Origin: Myxococcales bacterium
GTDB taxonomy: Bacteria; Myxococcota_A; Polyangia; Polyangiales; Polyangiaceae
Direction: 5' to 3'
Length of the DNA: 64,000 bases
Assembly (NCBI GenBank): GCA_004193285.1
Contig: SECP01000028.1
Coordinates: 46,038 to 110,037 of the forward strand
This document shows positions 17,744 through 26,545 of the stretch, in pieces (positions within the stretch are counted from its first letter, which is position 1; every line of letters begins with the position of its first letter). The position numbers and the translations under genes were made by a program. Under the pieces are notes generated by a model, which was not told the origin of the DNA, ran no database searches, and saw only the letters and a list, made by a program, of their open reading frames with translations.

Positions 17744-18717
17744 AGGCGCTCAAGCTCGGCTTCGTGCTCTGGGTGCTGGCGATCGCCGGCTTCTTCTTGG
17801 CGAGCGCCTCGCTCTACACGCTGCAGGAGACAGAGCAGGCCATCATCACGGAGTTCGGCAAGCCCGTGGGCCAGCCGGTCACCCAGGCCGGCCTTCACTT
17901 CAAGACGCCGCTCACCCAGCAGGTGAACATCATCGAGAAGAACATCTTGGAGTGGGACGGGCAGCGCAGCGAAATGCCCACCCGCGACAAGCTGTACATC
18001 TCGGTGGACGCGTTTGCGCGCTGGCGCATCAGCAAGCCGCTGGAGTACTTCCGTCGTCTGCGCGACGAGCGCAGCGCGCAATCCCGGCTAGAGGACGTGC
18101 TGGGCAGCGAGACCCGTAACGCGATCGCGAAGCACGACCTGATCGAGGTCGTTCGGACCACCAAGGCCCGTACTCCGCTGCGCGACGATGTCCTGGGCGC
18201 GCCCAACGAGGGCTACGGCTCCATCGGCGTGCTGCAGCCCATTCAAAAGGGCCGGGCCGCGATCGAGCTGGAAATCCGCAACGCCGCCAAGACAAAGCTG
18301 GAAGAGCTCGGCATCGAGCTTTTGGACGTGCGGTTCAAGCGCATCAACTACAACCCGACGGTCGTGGACAAGATCTACGAGCGCATGATCTCGGAGCGGC
18401 AGCAGATTGCTTCTCGTTTCCGCTCCGAGGGCGAGGGCGAAGCGGCCAAGATCATGGGTGACCGCGAGCGTGACCTGAGCGTGATCGAGTCCGAAGCCTA
18501 CAAGACCGTGCAAGAGATGCGCGGACAAGCGGACGCCAAGGTCACCAGCATCTACGCCGCCGCCTACTCGCAGAGCGCGGAGGCCCGGAGCCTCTATGCC
18601 TTCGTGAAGACGCTGGACACGTACAAGAAGGTCATCTCCGAGAACGACACGCTCGTCCTCTCCAGCAAGAGTGATTTGTACCGCTTCCTGAGTGACGCCA
18701 ACGGGGGAGAAAAGTAA
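17740..18717 (+). CDS. hflC: HflC, SPFH/band 7 membrane protease regulator
   Basis: 325 residues. N-terminal membrane helix (about 7-27), SPFH core starting TEQAIITEFGKPVGQPVTQAGLHFK, and the conserved IASRFRSEGEGEAAKIMGD and YAAAYSQ stretches typical of HflC. Partner of HflK; the two-gene order and 4-base overlap match the usual hflKC operon. It is convergent with the following gene with one base between stops. Confidence 0.95.
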   Translation: MKALKLGFVLWVLAIAGFFLASASLYTLQETEQAIITEFGKPVGQPVTQAGLHFKTPLTQQVNIIEKNILEWDGQRSEMPTRDKLYISVDAFARWRISKPLEYFRRLRDERSAQSRLEDVLGSETRNAIAKHDLIEVVRTTKARTPLRDDVLGAPNEGYGSIGVLQPIQKGRAAIELEIRNAAKTKLEELGIELLDVRFKRINYNPTVVDKIYERMISERQQIASRFRSEGEGEAAKIMGDRERDLSVIESEAYKTVQEMRGQADAKVTSIYAAAYSQSAEARSLYAFVKTLDTYKKVISENDTLVLSSKSDLYRFLSDANGGEK

Positions 18718-18718
18718 C

Positions 18719-19435
18719 TCAACCGGCCTCGCCTCCCGTGCGATCGAGGATCATGATCTTCTGCCAAATGTTACGGCTGAGGCCGACGGTCAGATCCTCG
18801 ATGTCCCCGGCGGCGCGCAGCACCTCCGCGTCGTTGAATCGCTGCACGTAAATGGCGGCAATCTTGCTGAGGATGGCCAGGAGCTCGCTCGAGTAATCCA
18901 GGTAGCGCGTGAGCTGAAAAGGCGTCATGTCACGCTTGGGTGAGGACGCGGTGTCGCCCCCGGCGTTCGCTCCGGTCAGGCGCTCCGGGTCCTTGGTCAG
19001 CTGGTGCATGTCCACCACGTGCGCCATGGAGCGCAGCACGTGCAGCTCCTTGATGGCGCGCGCGCGTTTGATGCGGGCCTCGATGCCGACCAAGAAGTAG
19101 ATCGCGATCGCGACGAACACCAGGTTGTTCACCGCCGCTTCCACCCCCTGCGCCGTCTCCGAGAAGCCCGCCCCGGTCAAGTCCAACCTGACGACTCGCA
19201 GCGCCACGAAGACCAGGAACGCCAAGATCGCAACCGCGACCCCGACCGAGATGCGCACCCACAGGATCGGCCGCGACAACCACAGCGAAACCTCGTCCGC
19301 GGACCGCGCGACGCTGCTCAGCTCCGCCGCGACCCGGCTCAAGCTGGATGCGGGGAACCGCTCCGCCACGCGCTTGTGAAGCGTGACAGCCGTTTCGACG
19401 ATCCGCGCGGGGTCGAGCTCACGGTATCCAGGCAC
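18719..19435 (-). CDS. Conserved membrane protein with two transmembrane helices, function unknown
   Basis: 238 residues. A soluble helical N-terminus, two membrane segments (about 58-80 and 96-118), and a soluble helical C-terminal half (MTPFQLTRYLDYSSELLAILSKIAAIYVQR). I do not recognise a family. It is separated by 3 bases from the YyaL-like gene upstream on the same strand, so the pair is probably one operon. Confidence 0.72.
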   Translation of the reverse strand: MPGYRELDPARIVETAVTLHKRVAERFPASSLSRVAAELSSVARSADEVSLWLSRPILWVRISVGVAVAILAFLVFVALRVVRLDLTGAGFSETAQGVEAAVNNLVFVAIAIYFLVGIEARIKRARAIKELHVLRSMAHVVDMHQLTKDPERLTGANAGGDTASSPKRDMTPFQLTRYLDYSSELLAILSKIAAIYVQRFNDAEVLRAAGDIEDLTVGLSRNIWQKIMILDRTGGEAG

Positions 19436-19438
19436 TCC

Positions 19439-21508
19439 TTAGATTCCGTTCTCTCGCTCGCCAGGCGCTACCAGGAGGGCGGCCGCGTCTTCGGCGGTCG
19501 TCACCGGGGCTGCACAGACGAAGTTGCGGCACACGTAGAGCGCCGCGTGCCCGCCGACGAGCTGCTTGCCCTTGGCGAGCGGAAGCTCGGAGGTGTGACC
19601 CGGCAGCAAGCGAGCTTCCACGCGGTTCGGCGCGTAGTGCCGCGCGAGCTCGGCGGTCAAGTCGTCGTAGCCGTCCGCGCCTGGCTCCCCGACGAGCACC
19701 AGCTCCAGCGAGGCCTCGGTCATGAAGTCCAGCGCGTTCAAGCTGCTGCCGAACGCTCGCGGCAGGCGCTCCAGCGACTTCGCGTAGCCTCGCAGCGCGT
19801 CCCGAGCGCGCTCTTCCCATTCCGGGCGGCCGAGGTGCCGCGCGAGGCGGGTGAGGGCATGCGCGGCGATGGCGTTCGCGTTGGGGAGCGCGCCGTCGTG
19901 GCCATCGCGCACGCGCGCGATCAGCGCCTCGTGATCGTGCGCGGTTTGGTAGAAAGGCCCGCCCCCGTCGTCGCCAAAGTCTCGAAGCAGCCGCTCTGCC
20001 AGACGCGCCGCTTCGATCAAGTGTCGCTCGTCCCCCGACACCTCATAGAGGCTGACGAGGCCTTGCACGAGGTAGGCGTAGTCCTCCAAGTACCCAGCAA
20101 GGTGCGCCTTTCCAGCGCGAGCAGTGCGGAACAAGCCGCCGTCCGGGCGTACCAAGGCCTTGCGCAGATGCTCGGCGGCGCGCGCGGCGCTCTCCGCGTA
20201 GCCGCGCTCCGGAAAGACTCGGGCCGCGACCGCGAACGCTTCGATCATGAGGCCGTTCCACGCCACCAAGATCTTGTCGTCCAGAAGCGGCGGCACGCGG
20301 CGGCCGCGCGCCTCGTACAGGATCGGTATGGAGCGCTGCAAAGAGGCCCGTAGCTCGGCGACGGTGATGCCGAGCTCGTCCGCGACTTCCTCGTGGGTCC
20401 GCTCCACGCGGAGCACGTTCGACCCCTCCCAATTGCCCTGCGGAGTCACGTCGTAGTACGCGCAGAAATCAGCCGCGTCTTCCGCGCTGAGCAGCTCTTC
20501 CACCTCGTGGGGTTCCCAGACGAAGAACTTGCCCTCGACGCCCTCGCTGTCTGCGTCCGTCGCGCTGTAGTAACCGCCCTCCGGGCTTTGCATCTCGCGC
20601 GCCACGTAGTCCAGCGTCTCTTGGGCGATGCGCGCATACTCTGCGTCGCCGGTGAGCTGAAAAGCCTCCGTGTACACCTTCGCGAGCTGCGCGTTGTCGT
20701 ACAGCATCTTCTCGAAGTGCGGCACGTGCCAGCGCTCGTCCGTGGAGTAGCGGGCAAAGCCGCCGCCGAGCTGGTCGTACATGCCGCCCGCCTTCATGCC
20801 GTCCAGCGTGCCCTTCAGCATCCGGAGCGCGAGCGCGTCCCCCGTGCGGCGCACGAAGCGGAGCATGAGCTCCAAGCTCTGGCTGGGCGGAAACTTGGGG
20901 GCCTTTCCGAAACCGCCGTACCGGGAGTCGTAGCTTTGAGCCAGCTGCTCTACCGCCGCGCGCTGGCGGTCCAGCGAAAGCCCCCCGCGCGGACCCGGAC
21001 CGGAGAGCTGCTGAACGTGCTCCGTGAGCTGCTGGGCTTGGTCGACCAAGGTTTCGCGGTCGGTGCGCCAAAGCTCGGCGAGCTTTTGCAGCACGGTCGT
21101 GAACCCAGCCCGGCCCTGCCGATCCACCGGCGGAAAGTAAGTGCCGGCGAAGAACGGCTGCTGCTCCGGCGTCAAAAACACCGTCATCGGCCAGCCGCCG
21201 CTGCCCGACATCGCCACGGTGGCGCTCATGTAGATGTCGTCCAGATCCGGGCGCTCTTCGCGGTCCACCTTGATGCAGACGAACGAATCGTTCATGAGCT
21301 GCGCGATCGCAGGGTTTTCGAACGATTCGCGCTCCATCACGTGGCACCAGTGGCACGCGGCGTAGCCGATGCTCAAAAGGATGGGTTTGTCCTCCTGGCG
21401 CGCTCGGGCGAGCGCTTCTTCACCCCAGGGAAACCAGTCCACCGGGTTCTTGGAGTGTTGCAGCAGGTAGGGGCTGGTCTCGCCGGCCAGGCGGTTTTCC
21501 CGAGCCAT
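19439..21508 (-). CDS. YyaL/spermatogenesis-associated 20-like thioredoxin-domain protein (DUF255)
   Basis: 689 residues, normal length for the family. The N-terminal DUF255 thioredoxin-like domain has the start NRLAGETSPYLLQHSKNPVDW and the redox pair Cys52/Cys55 in CHWCHVM, then GGWPMTVFLTP. The rest is an alpha-barrel typical of this family (EKMLYDNAQLAKVY). Its reaction is not established; a redox or sugar-related role is often suggested. ATG start, and the gene is divergent from the sigma gene on the right. Confidence 0.94.
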   Translation of the reverse strand: MARENRLAGETSPYLLQHSKNPVDWFPWGEEALARARQEDKPILLSIGYAACHWCHVMERESFENPAIAQLMNDSFVCIKVDREERPDLDDIYMSATVAMSGSGGWPMTVFLTPEQQPFFAGTYFPPVDRQGRAGFTTVLQKLAELWRTDRETLVDQAQQLTEHVQQLSGPGPRGGLSLDRQRAAVEQLAQSYDSRYGGFGKAPKFPPSQSLELMLRFVRRTGDALALRMLKGTLDGMKAGGMYDQLGGGFARYSTDERWHVPHFEKMLYDNAQLAKVYTEAFQLTGDAEYARIAQETLDYVAREMQSPEGGYYSATDADSEGVEGKFFVWEPHEVEELLSAEDAADFCAYYDVTPQGNWEGSNVLRVERTHEEVADELGITVAELRASLQRSIPILYEARGRRVPPLLDDKILVAWNGLMIEAFAVAARVFPERGYAESAARAAEHLRKALVRPDGGLFRTARAGKAHLAGYLEDYAYLVQGLVSLYEVSGDERHLIEAARLAERLLRDFGDDGGGPFYQTAHDHEALIARVRDGHDGALPNANAIAAHALTRLARHLGRPEWEERARDALRGYAKSLERLPRAFGSSLNALDFMTEASLELVLVGEPGADGYDDLTAELARHYAPNRVEARLLPGHTSELPLAKGKQLVGGHAALYVCRNFVCAAPVTTAEDAAALLVAPGERENGI

Positions 21509-21567
21509 GACTAGGCGGTACCACGGCTGAATTGGCGAAGCTCTGGCTTTTGACTACTGTCCGGCCG

Positions 21568-22170
21568 TTGTCAGACCCGCGAAGCGACGAGCAGCTGATG
21601 GCCGCCTACGTGGCTGGCGACAGCGCGGCGTTTCGCGTCATCTTCGAGCGCTACGCGCCGCTCTTGCTCCGCGCGATGCTCCGCGAGCTGTACGTGCGCG
21701 AGGAAGCGAACGACCTGGTGCAGCAGACCTTCCTTCAGCTGCACCGCGCCCGCGCGGATTTCGATCGCGCTCAGAAGCTCAAGCCGTGGATCTTCACCAT
21801 CGCGATGAACTTGAAGCGCGAGTACTTCCGCCGCAAGAAGCGCCGGCCGGAGCGGTCGCTGGAGGTGGAGGCTGCGGTCGAGCCCATGGTCGGCGCGCTC
21901 GGCGCCGCCCAGGTAGATGCTCGGCGAACCCTAGCGCGTGTCCTCTCGGACTTGCCCCCCGACCAGCTCGAGGTCATCCAGCTTCATTGGTTCGACGGCT
22001 TGGAGTTCCCGGAGGTCGCCCAGGTGGTGGGTGCGAGTGTCAGCGCCGTCAAGGTCCGGGCGCACCGCGGCTACGTTCGGCTTCGCGCCGCGTTGGGGGA
22101 CGACGTCGCCCTTCCACCGCTGGCGAACGAGCCTGGCGTCGGTAACCCCGAAGGGGGGCGCAGCGTATGA
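21568..22170 (+). CDS. ECF RNA polymerase sigma factor
   Basis: About 200 residues. Starts SDEQLMAAYVAGDSAAF, typical of the ECF N-terminus, so TTG 21568 is preferred over the earlier TTG 21532. Region 2 has ANDLVQQTFLQLHRARADF with KPWIFTIAMNLKREYFRRKK, and region 4 has VIQLHWFDGLEFPEVAQVVG and VKVRAHRGYVRLR. The 4-base overlap with the anti-sigma gene and the convergent methyltransferase fix the operon end. Confidence 0.93.
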   Translation: MSDPRSDEQLMAAYVAGDSAAFRVIFERYAPLLLRAMLRELYVREEANDLVQQTFLQLHRARADFDRAQKLKPWIFTIAMNLKREYFRRKKRRPERSLEVEAAVEPMVGALGAAQVDARRTLARVLSDLPPDQLEVIQLHWFDGLEFPEVAQVVGASVSAVKVRAHRGYVRLRAALGDDVALPPLANEPGVGNPEGGRSV

Positions 22171-22985
22171 GCAGAAACGCCTTGGACTGTGCTGAGATCC
22201 GCAACGGCTTCGTTGCCGGACGCTTACCCGCGGGACCGGAGGTAGACGCTCATTTGCAATCTTGCCCCGCTTGTTCGGAGCTCTTCTCGAAGGGCGCCCA
22301 GTTGGGCCGGCAGCTGGCGGCTGCGTCCTCTCCCATGCCGGAGCCGGGCGAGCTCTTCGCCGCCATTCATCGCGGCATCGAGCGTGAATCGGGGCTTCGC
22401 GCCACGCTACGAGCCTTGCCGAGCCGCGTGCGGGCCGGAGCGCTGCTCGGGGTAGCTCTCGCGCTGCTCGTCTACGAGCTCGCATTCAATCGCCGGGAGG
22501 ACTTCGCCGAGTTCTCGCCGCTCGTGTTTTGGGCGGTCGTCGCGCTCCTCGGCGCTGCGGTGGCGGTGGGCGCGCTGCGTTTGATGCGCGGCGCCACACT
22601 GCCGGTCGGCAGCGCTGCTCGTGAGCGCGGCGTGGCGGCGGCGCTGTTGGTGCTGCCGGCGGTCGCGCTGCTCGTGGTCCCCATCGGCTCGCGCACTCCA
22701 GAGGCTGCGGAGGCCTTCGGCAACCCGATGGGCTGCTTCTCGTACGGCGCGGCGCTCGTCGTGCCGTTCGCGCTCCTGTACTGGCTTTTCGAGCGTCGAG
22801 ACGCGGTCCCGGTTACGTCCCTGGTTTCAGCGGGCGCGCTCGCCGGCATCGCCGCCAACTTGCTGCTCCACGCGCATTGCCCTTCGGCTCACGTGGGGCA
22901 CCTGCTTTTGGGACACGCCAGTATCGGCGCGGCGTGGGCGCTCGCCCTCGGGCTCTTTTCGCGGCCCTCAAGAGCGGCCCAGTAG
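22167..22985 (+). CDS. Anti-sigma factor: ZAS zinc motif joined to NrsF-like (DUF1109) membrane domain
   Basis: 272 residues. The N-terminus has a ZAS signature HLQSCPAC (His-x3-Cys-x2-Cys, about residues 30-37), which binds the adjacent ECF sigma factor in known ZAS anti-sigmas. The remainder is about six hydrophobic segments with a PMGCFSYGAALVVPFALLYW stretch and ANLLLHAHCPSAHVGHLLLGH, as in the NrsF/DUF1109 family of integral membrane anti-sigmas. Both parts in one protein is notable. ATG overlaps the sigma stop. It overlaps the convergent methyltransferase by 18 bases. Confidence 0.85.
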   Translation: MSRNALDCAEIRNGFVAGRLPAGPEVDAHLQSCPACSELFSKGAQLGRQLAAASSPMPEPGELFAAIHRGIERESGLRATLRALPSRVRAGALLGVALALLVYELAFNRREDFAEFSPLVFWAVVALLGAAVAVGALRLMRGATLPVGSAARERGVAAALLVLPAVALLVVPIGSRTPEAAEAFGNPMGCFSYGAALVVPFALLYWLFERRDAVPVTSLVSAGALAGIAANLLLHAHCPSAHVGHLLLGHASIGAAWALALGLFSRPSRAAQ

Positions 22986-24182
22986 CAGCAAGTGCTCGCG
23001 TCGGGGCCTCTCCGCGAACGCGGTGCGCGAAGCCCCATGAAAGTGCGGCCGCGCTTGAGAGGCACGGCCGAGCATCGCAAGGCCGGCCGCCGGCGCTGCC
23101 TTCTCGACGACGCGCTCCGCGAACAGCGCCTTACCGGCCAGCGTCGAATCCGCGATCAAGAGCACGATCTTGCCAGGTCGGGATACGCTTCTTGCCAGCG
23201 CGGTGAGCGTCGCCCCCAGGTCGCGTTCCCAGCGCGCGAGGGCCTTGCCGAAGCTCTCTTCCGAGAGCTCGCGCCGTGAGCCAATCTCCAGATCCGCAAA
23301 CTCGCGGGAAGAGAGCCCGAGCCAGCGCAAGCGGTCGTCGTGGTGCGACACGTAGTCGTACACGCCGGGGTATGGCGGCGACGACACGACCAAGCTCACG
23401 CTGCCCGGCGCCAGCCCCGGGAGCTTGCGTGCGTCCCCGAGCGTGCAGCTCGCGGCGGGGGCCCCTTCCGGCAACGAACGCCGGTACTCGGCGAGCTTTC
23501 GACCCAGCTCACTCGCCTTCTTGACGAAGAAGCGGCTCGGAAAGCCCGGCGCCACGCGCTTTTCGGTCGGCCTGCCCGCGCTATCACCGGCGCGCTGACT
23601 CACCTTCGTGAGCAAGGCGGATAGCACGAGAAATAGCGCTCGCTCGAGCTCGCTCTGCTCGGTGCGGGAAATGCCGTCACGGAGGCCGTCTAGCTCCAGG
23701 AGGACGTGGGGCGCAAACTCGTCTCGGTCTCGCTCGCCGTAGCGCTGAGTCGCGCCCGCCTTGCGCTTGCGTCGGTCATCCGCGTGCGCGGCGACGCGCG
23801 CAGCTTCCGTCTCCAGTTGAGCGACCCACGCGTCTTCAGGCGCGAGCGTCTTCAGCCACGTCAGCTCGCGTGAGAGCGGGTTCACGTCGTAGCCGAGCCC
23901 CCGTCGACCTTGTCGGCGAGCCTCCACGAGGACGGTGCCGCTGCCGCAAAATGGGTCCAGCACCGTTTCTCCCCCGCGCGACAACGCCTCGACCAAGCGC
24001 GCCGCGGTGAGTGGGTGCATGCGCGCTGGGTAGCTATGGAAGCCGTGCACGTCCGCCAGCTCGGCAGTTTCGGTCGCGGCCACGTCGAAAGCGTGGCTCA
24101 GCGCCTGCGAGGCTTCGCCCCAGGTTTCTATGGCTCCGCCCAGCTGGCTGAGCGCCGTTCGGCGGCCGGGGGCTGTGTTCAC
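22968..24182 (-). CDS. Orphan DNA methyltransferase (N4-cytosine/N6-adenine type)
   Basis: 404 residues if begun at GTG 24182, a start that clears the upstream gene (TTG 24248 would overlap it). The order is SAM-binding motif first (FHSYPARMHP then VLDPFCGSGTVLVEAR), a variable middle that may hold the target-recognition part, and the catalytic motif VVSSPPYPGVYDY (SPPY, as in N4-cytosine enzymes). FHPYPAKM-type N-termini are typical of stand-alone and defence-linked DNA methylases. No restriction gene is adjacent. An RNA target cannot be excluded, since some rRNA/tRNA methylases share the motif order. Confidence 0.75.
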   Translation of the reverse strand: MNTAPGRRTALSQLGGAIETWGEASQALSHAFDVAATETAELADVHGFHSYPARMHPLTAARLVEALSRGGETVLDPFCGSGTVLVEARRQGRRGLGYDVNPLSRELTWLKTLAPEDAWVAQLETEAARVAAHADDRRKRKAGATQRYGERDRDEFAPHVLLELDGLRDGISRTEQSELERALFLVLSALLTKVSQRAGDSAGRPTEKRVAPGFPSRFFVKKASELGRKLAEYRRSLPEGAPAASCTLGDARKLPGLAPGSVSLVVSSPPYPGVYDYVSHHDDRLRWLGLSSREFADLEIGSRRELSEESFGKALARWERDLGATLTALARSVSRPGKIVLLIADSTLAGKALFAERVVEKAAPAAGLAMLGRASQARPHFHGASRTAFAERPRREHLLLLGRS

Positions 24183-24198
24183 GACCGCGGTTGTAGCA

Positions 24199-25251
24199 TC
24201 AGAAGCGGCGGCGGCGACGCAGCGCCGAAATGCCCAGCATTGCCGCAAAGAACGCAGAACCGCCGCCGAAGCGAGCGGGTCCGAAGCTGCACGCCTTGGG
24301 TCCAGCGCTCGCCGCTTCGGACGCGCTGTCAGCGTAGAGCGTGCTCAAGGCCCCCACGTCGGTCGCCGCGAGCTCGCGTTTGTGAACCTCGCATTGGCCG
24401 ATGCTCAAGAACATGGTCGCCTCGCGCTCGACCATGTCCTCACCCAAGCCGAAGAAGTGTCCCGCTTCGTGGGTCGTCACGTTCTGCGCGTCGTAGCGGC
24501 TCTGGCAGTCCGCCGCCTCGGTCTCGTGCAGGCCTGGGACCTTGCTCTTCATGTCCGCGGTCAGCACCCCCATGGGGTAGCGCGCATTCAGGAGCACGTC
24601 GGCTTCCAAGATCTCGCCCGTCTTGTCGTTCGAGTAGGTCACGGTGATCGCGACGTCCTTCTCGTGGCCAGGAGTCGTGATCTCGGCATAGCTCACCGTG
24701 CTCTTGCCGTCTTGCGTGGGCTGCGTGGTAGTGTTGCCGCTGTCGAAGGTGAGGTTCGGGACGCGGGGATCGCTCGCAGCCCAGCTGCCGAACGCCTGGA
24801 TCACGGCTTCGCTCGCGTTGGGGTCCAGCTTTTTCAGCGAAGAATCGAGGTACACGGTGACGTTCTTCCTCTGCCAATGCTGGTCGATGCCGGAAGAGGA
24901 CCTGCGGTAGCCGGGACTGCCGCTCCTGACGTCTCGCGTCACGGCTGGCCGCTCCAGGGCGGCGGTCGCGGTCACCCCCGCTATCCCGGAGAGTGCGACG
25001 AAGAACCACAACTTGCGGCGCGCGGGGCGAGGCGCTTGCGGCGAACCAGGGTCGGCTCCGTTTTCCGGCGCTACGGTAGACGCGGCGCTCGGAACGCTGA
25101 GCATGGAGGGCTGGTAACGAATCTCGGGAGTCGGCTGCGACGAAGGCTGAATGGACGTCGGCACGAGGAGCCTGAACGGTCGGCCGCGCGCGACCTTGAG
25201 CACGTCCCGAGTCGATGATTCAGCGCGCTCGAACGACCGCGAACACTTCAT
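24199..25251 (-). CDS. Secreted matrixin-like zinc metalloprotease with MYXO-CTERM-like tail
   Basis: 350 residues by the longest start; ATG 25104 (residue 50) is also plausible, because the signal/membrane helix begins near residue 81. The zinc site is HEAGHFFGLGED (261-272), with a Met in ATMF (278-281) as the Met-turn. The usual third His is replaced by an acidic residue. The end has a Cys (321), a Gly/Ala/Phe hydrophobic helix and a run of five arginines, the plan of the MYXO-CTERM sorting signal. Likely anchored at the outer surface. It overlaps the next gene by 32 bases if the long start is used. Confidence 0.85.
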   Translation of the reverse strand: MKCSRSFERAESSTRDVLKVARGRPFRLLVPTSIQPSSQPTPEIRYQPSMLSVPSAASTVAPENGADPGSPQAPRPARRKLWFFVALSGIAGVTATAALERPAVTRDVRSGSPGYRRSSSGIDQHWQRKNVTVYLDSSLKKLDPNASEAVIQAFGSWAASDPRVPNLTFDSGNTTTQPTQDGKSTVSYAEITTPGHEKDVAITVTYSNDKTGEILEADVLLNARYPMGVLTADMKSKVPGLHETEAADCQSRYDAQNVTTHEAGHFFGLGEDMVEREATMFLSIGQCEVHKRELAATDVGALSTLYADSASEAASAGPKACSFGPARFGGGSAFFAAMLGISALRRRRRF

Positions 25252-26425
25252 CGTCGCGGAGCACGCGCTTGGCGGAGCGAGCCCGGTCCAAGATGCGCGC
25301 CACCAGCGCCTCGCTCGGCTCGATGCTGTGACGCCGCAGCCAATGTACGACGTTGGAAGAGCCCGACATGTACCCGATGCGGATGTCGTGCCCGCTCGCG
25401 AAGTGGCTCACCGGCACCAAGCTGTAAACGCGATCCGCCAGCGCCTCGTCCTGCCCCAAGGCTTTGACGATGGCCGCGGCGTGCACTCCCGTCGCGGTGC
25501 GGAAGGCGTTTTGGCCCACCAGGGGGTGATTGTCCGGGATTTCCATGCCCAGCGCGCTCGCGAAGTGCGCGGCGTAATCACGCAAGGCGGTCGCGCGCGG
25601 CTCTTGGCCGCGCAGCAGCGCGAGGTTGGCGACGAAGAGCTCGAGCGGCGTATTGCCGACCCGCTCACCGACCCCCAGCGCGGTGGCGTGGACGCGGCCG
25701 ACTCCGGCCTCGGCCGCGCTGAGCGCGTTAGCAAGCCCCAGGCCGCGATCGTCGTGGCCGTGCCAATCCAGCTGCACGTGGGCCGGAGCTACCTCCCGCG
25801 CGAAACGCACCAAGGCCTGCACGCCCGCGCTGGAAGCGGCTCCGACCGTGTCGCACAGGCAGAGCCGGGTCGCGCCGTGCTCGATGGCGAGCTCGAACAG
25901 ACGCCGCAGCGTCGTCGGCGGCGTGCGCGTCGTGTCTTCGGTCACGAACGTGACCGGCAGGCCCGCGCTGGCGCCGAGCCGCACCGCTTCGCGCGTCAAC
26001 CGCGAGACTCGCTCCAAATCCCAACCTTCGGCGCGCCACCGGATGGGGCTCGCCCCCACGAACACCGATACCTCGATGGCCATGCCGGTGCGCTGCGAGA
26101 GCTCGATGATGGGCGTGACGTCACCGGCCAAGGTGCGGCCGGCGCACACCGGCAAAAGCGGGAGCCGCTCTTCGCGGATGACGCTCAACATCTGCTCCGC
26201 TTCGGCGCGCGCGGCCGCCGAAACCGATACAATCCCCAGGTTGACGGCGGCGACCCCGAGCCGCGCCATCCGCCGCAGCCCCTCGAGCTTCTGCTCCAGG
26301 CTCGGGTTCTGCACCGACGGGCTCTGCAAACCGTCCCGTAGCGTCTCGTCCAGCACTGCCACGTGCCGGCTCTCCCAGGCGGGGGCGTCGCGATTCCAGT
26401 CGTAAAGCAGCGAATCCGGGCTCAC
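25220..26425 (-). CDS. DRE-TIM metallolyase, isopropylmalate/homocitrate synthase-like
   Basis: 401 residues. Opening motif VLDETLRDGLQSPSV is the DxTLRDGxQ signature; the metal site HGHD lies in LDWHGHDDRGLGLANAL; and GVGERVGNTPLE follows. These are catalytic features of acetyl-CoA-dependent acyl transfer to a 2-oxo acid. The length is short for LeuA (no regulatory tail beyond about residue 350), so the exact acid is unknown; homocitrate-like chemistry is one option. It is divergent from the radical SAM gene, and it is next to, but not coupled with, the protease gene. Confidence 0.82.
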   Translation of the reverse strand: MSPDSLLYDWNRDAPAWESRHVAVLDETLRDGLQSPSVQNPSLEQKLEGLRRMARLGVAAVNLGIVSVSAAARAEAEQMLSVIREERLPLLPVCAGRTLAGDVTPIIELSQRTGMAIEVSVFVGASPIRWRAEGWDLERVSRLTREAVRLGASAGLPVTFVTEDTTRTPPTTLRRLFELAIEHGATRLCLCDTVGAASSAGVQALVRFAREVAPAHVQLDWHGHDDRGLGLANALSAAEAGVGRVHATALGVGERVGNTPLELFVANLALLRGQEPRATALRDYAAHFASALGMEIPDNHPLVGQNAFRTATGVHAAAIVKALGQDEALADRVYSLVPVSHFASGHDIRIGYMSGSSNVVHWLRRHSIEPSEALVARILDRARSAKRVLRDDEVFAVVRAR

Positions 26426-26516
26426 TCGAGGGTCAGCCTAGCGCGGGAAATGCCCCGGGACTACCGCGGGCAGCGCCGTTTTACGCCACGCTACGAGCGC
26501 GCGCCCCTCATCCAGA

Positions 26517-26522
26517 TATACT
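26517..26522 (+). promoter_or_regulatory. Candidate -10 element TATACT
   Basis: TATACT stands 23 bases before the ATG at 26546, in the otherwise GC-rich leader of the radical SAM gene. A clear -35 box at the expected distance is missing (CGAGCG at 26494). This supports the short leader and the 26546 start. Confidence 0.35.
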
Positions 26523-26545
26523 GCGCCGCTCCTCATCTCGTTCGA

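Noticed and set aside
19004..20353. 449-codon plus-strand frame
   Set aside because: Antisense to the YyaL-like and neighbouring gene; Arg/His-rich and motif-free.
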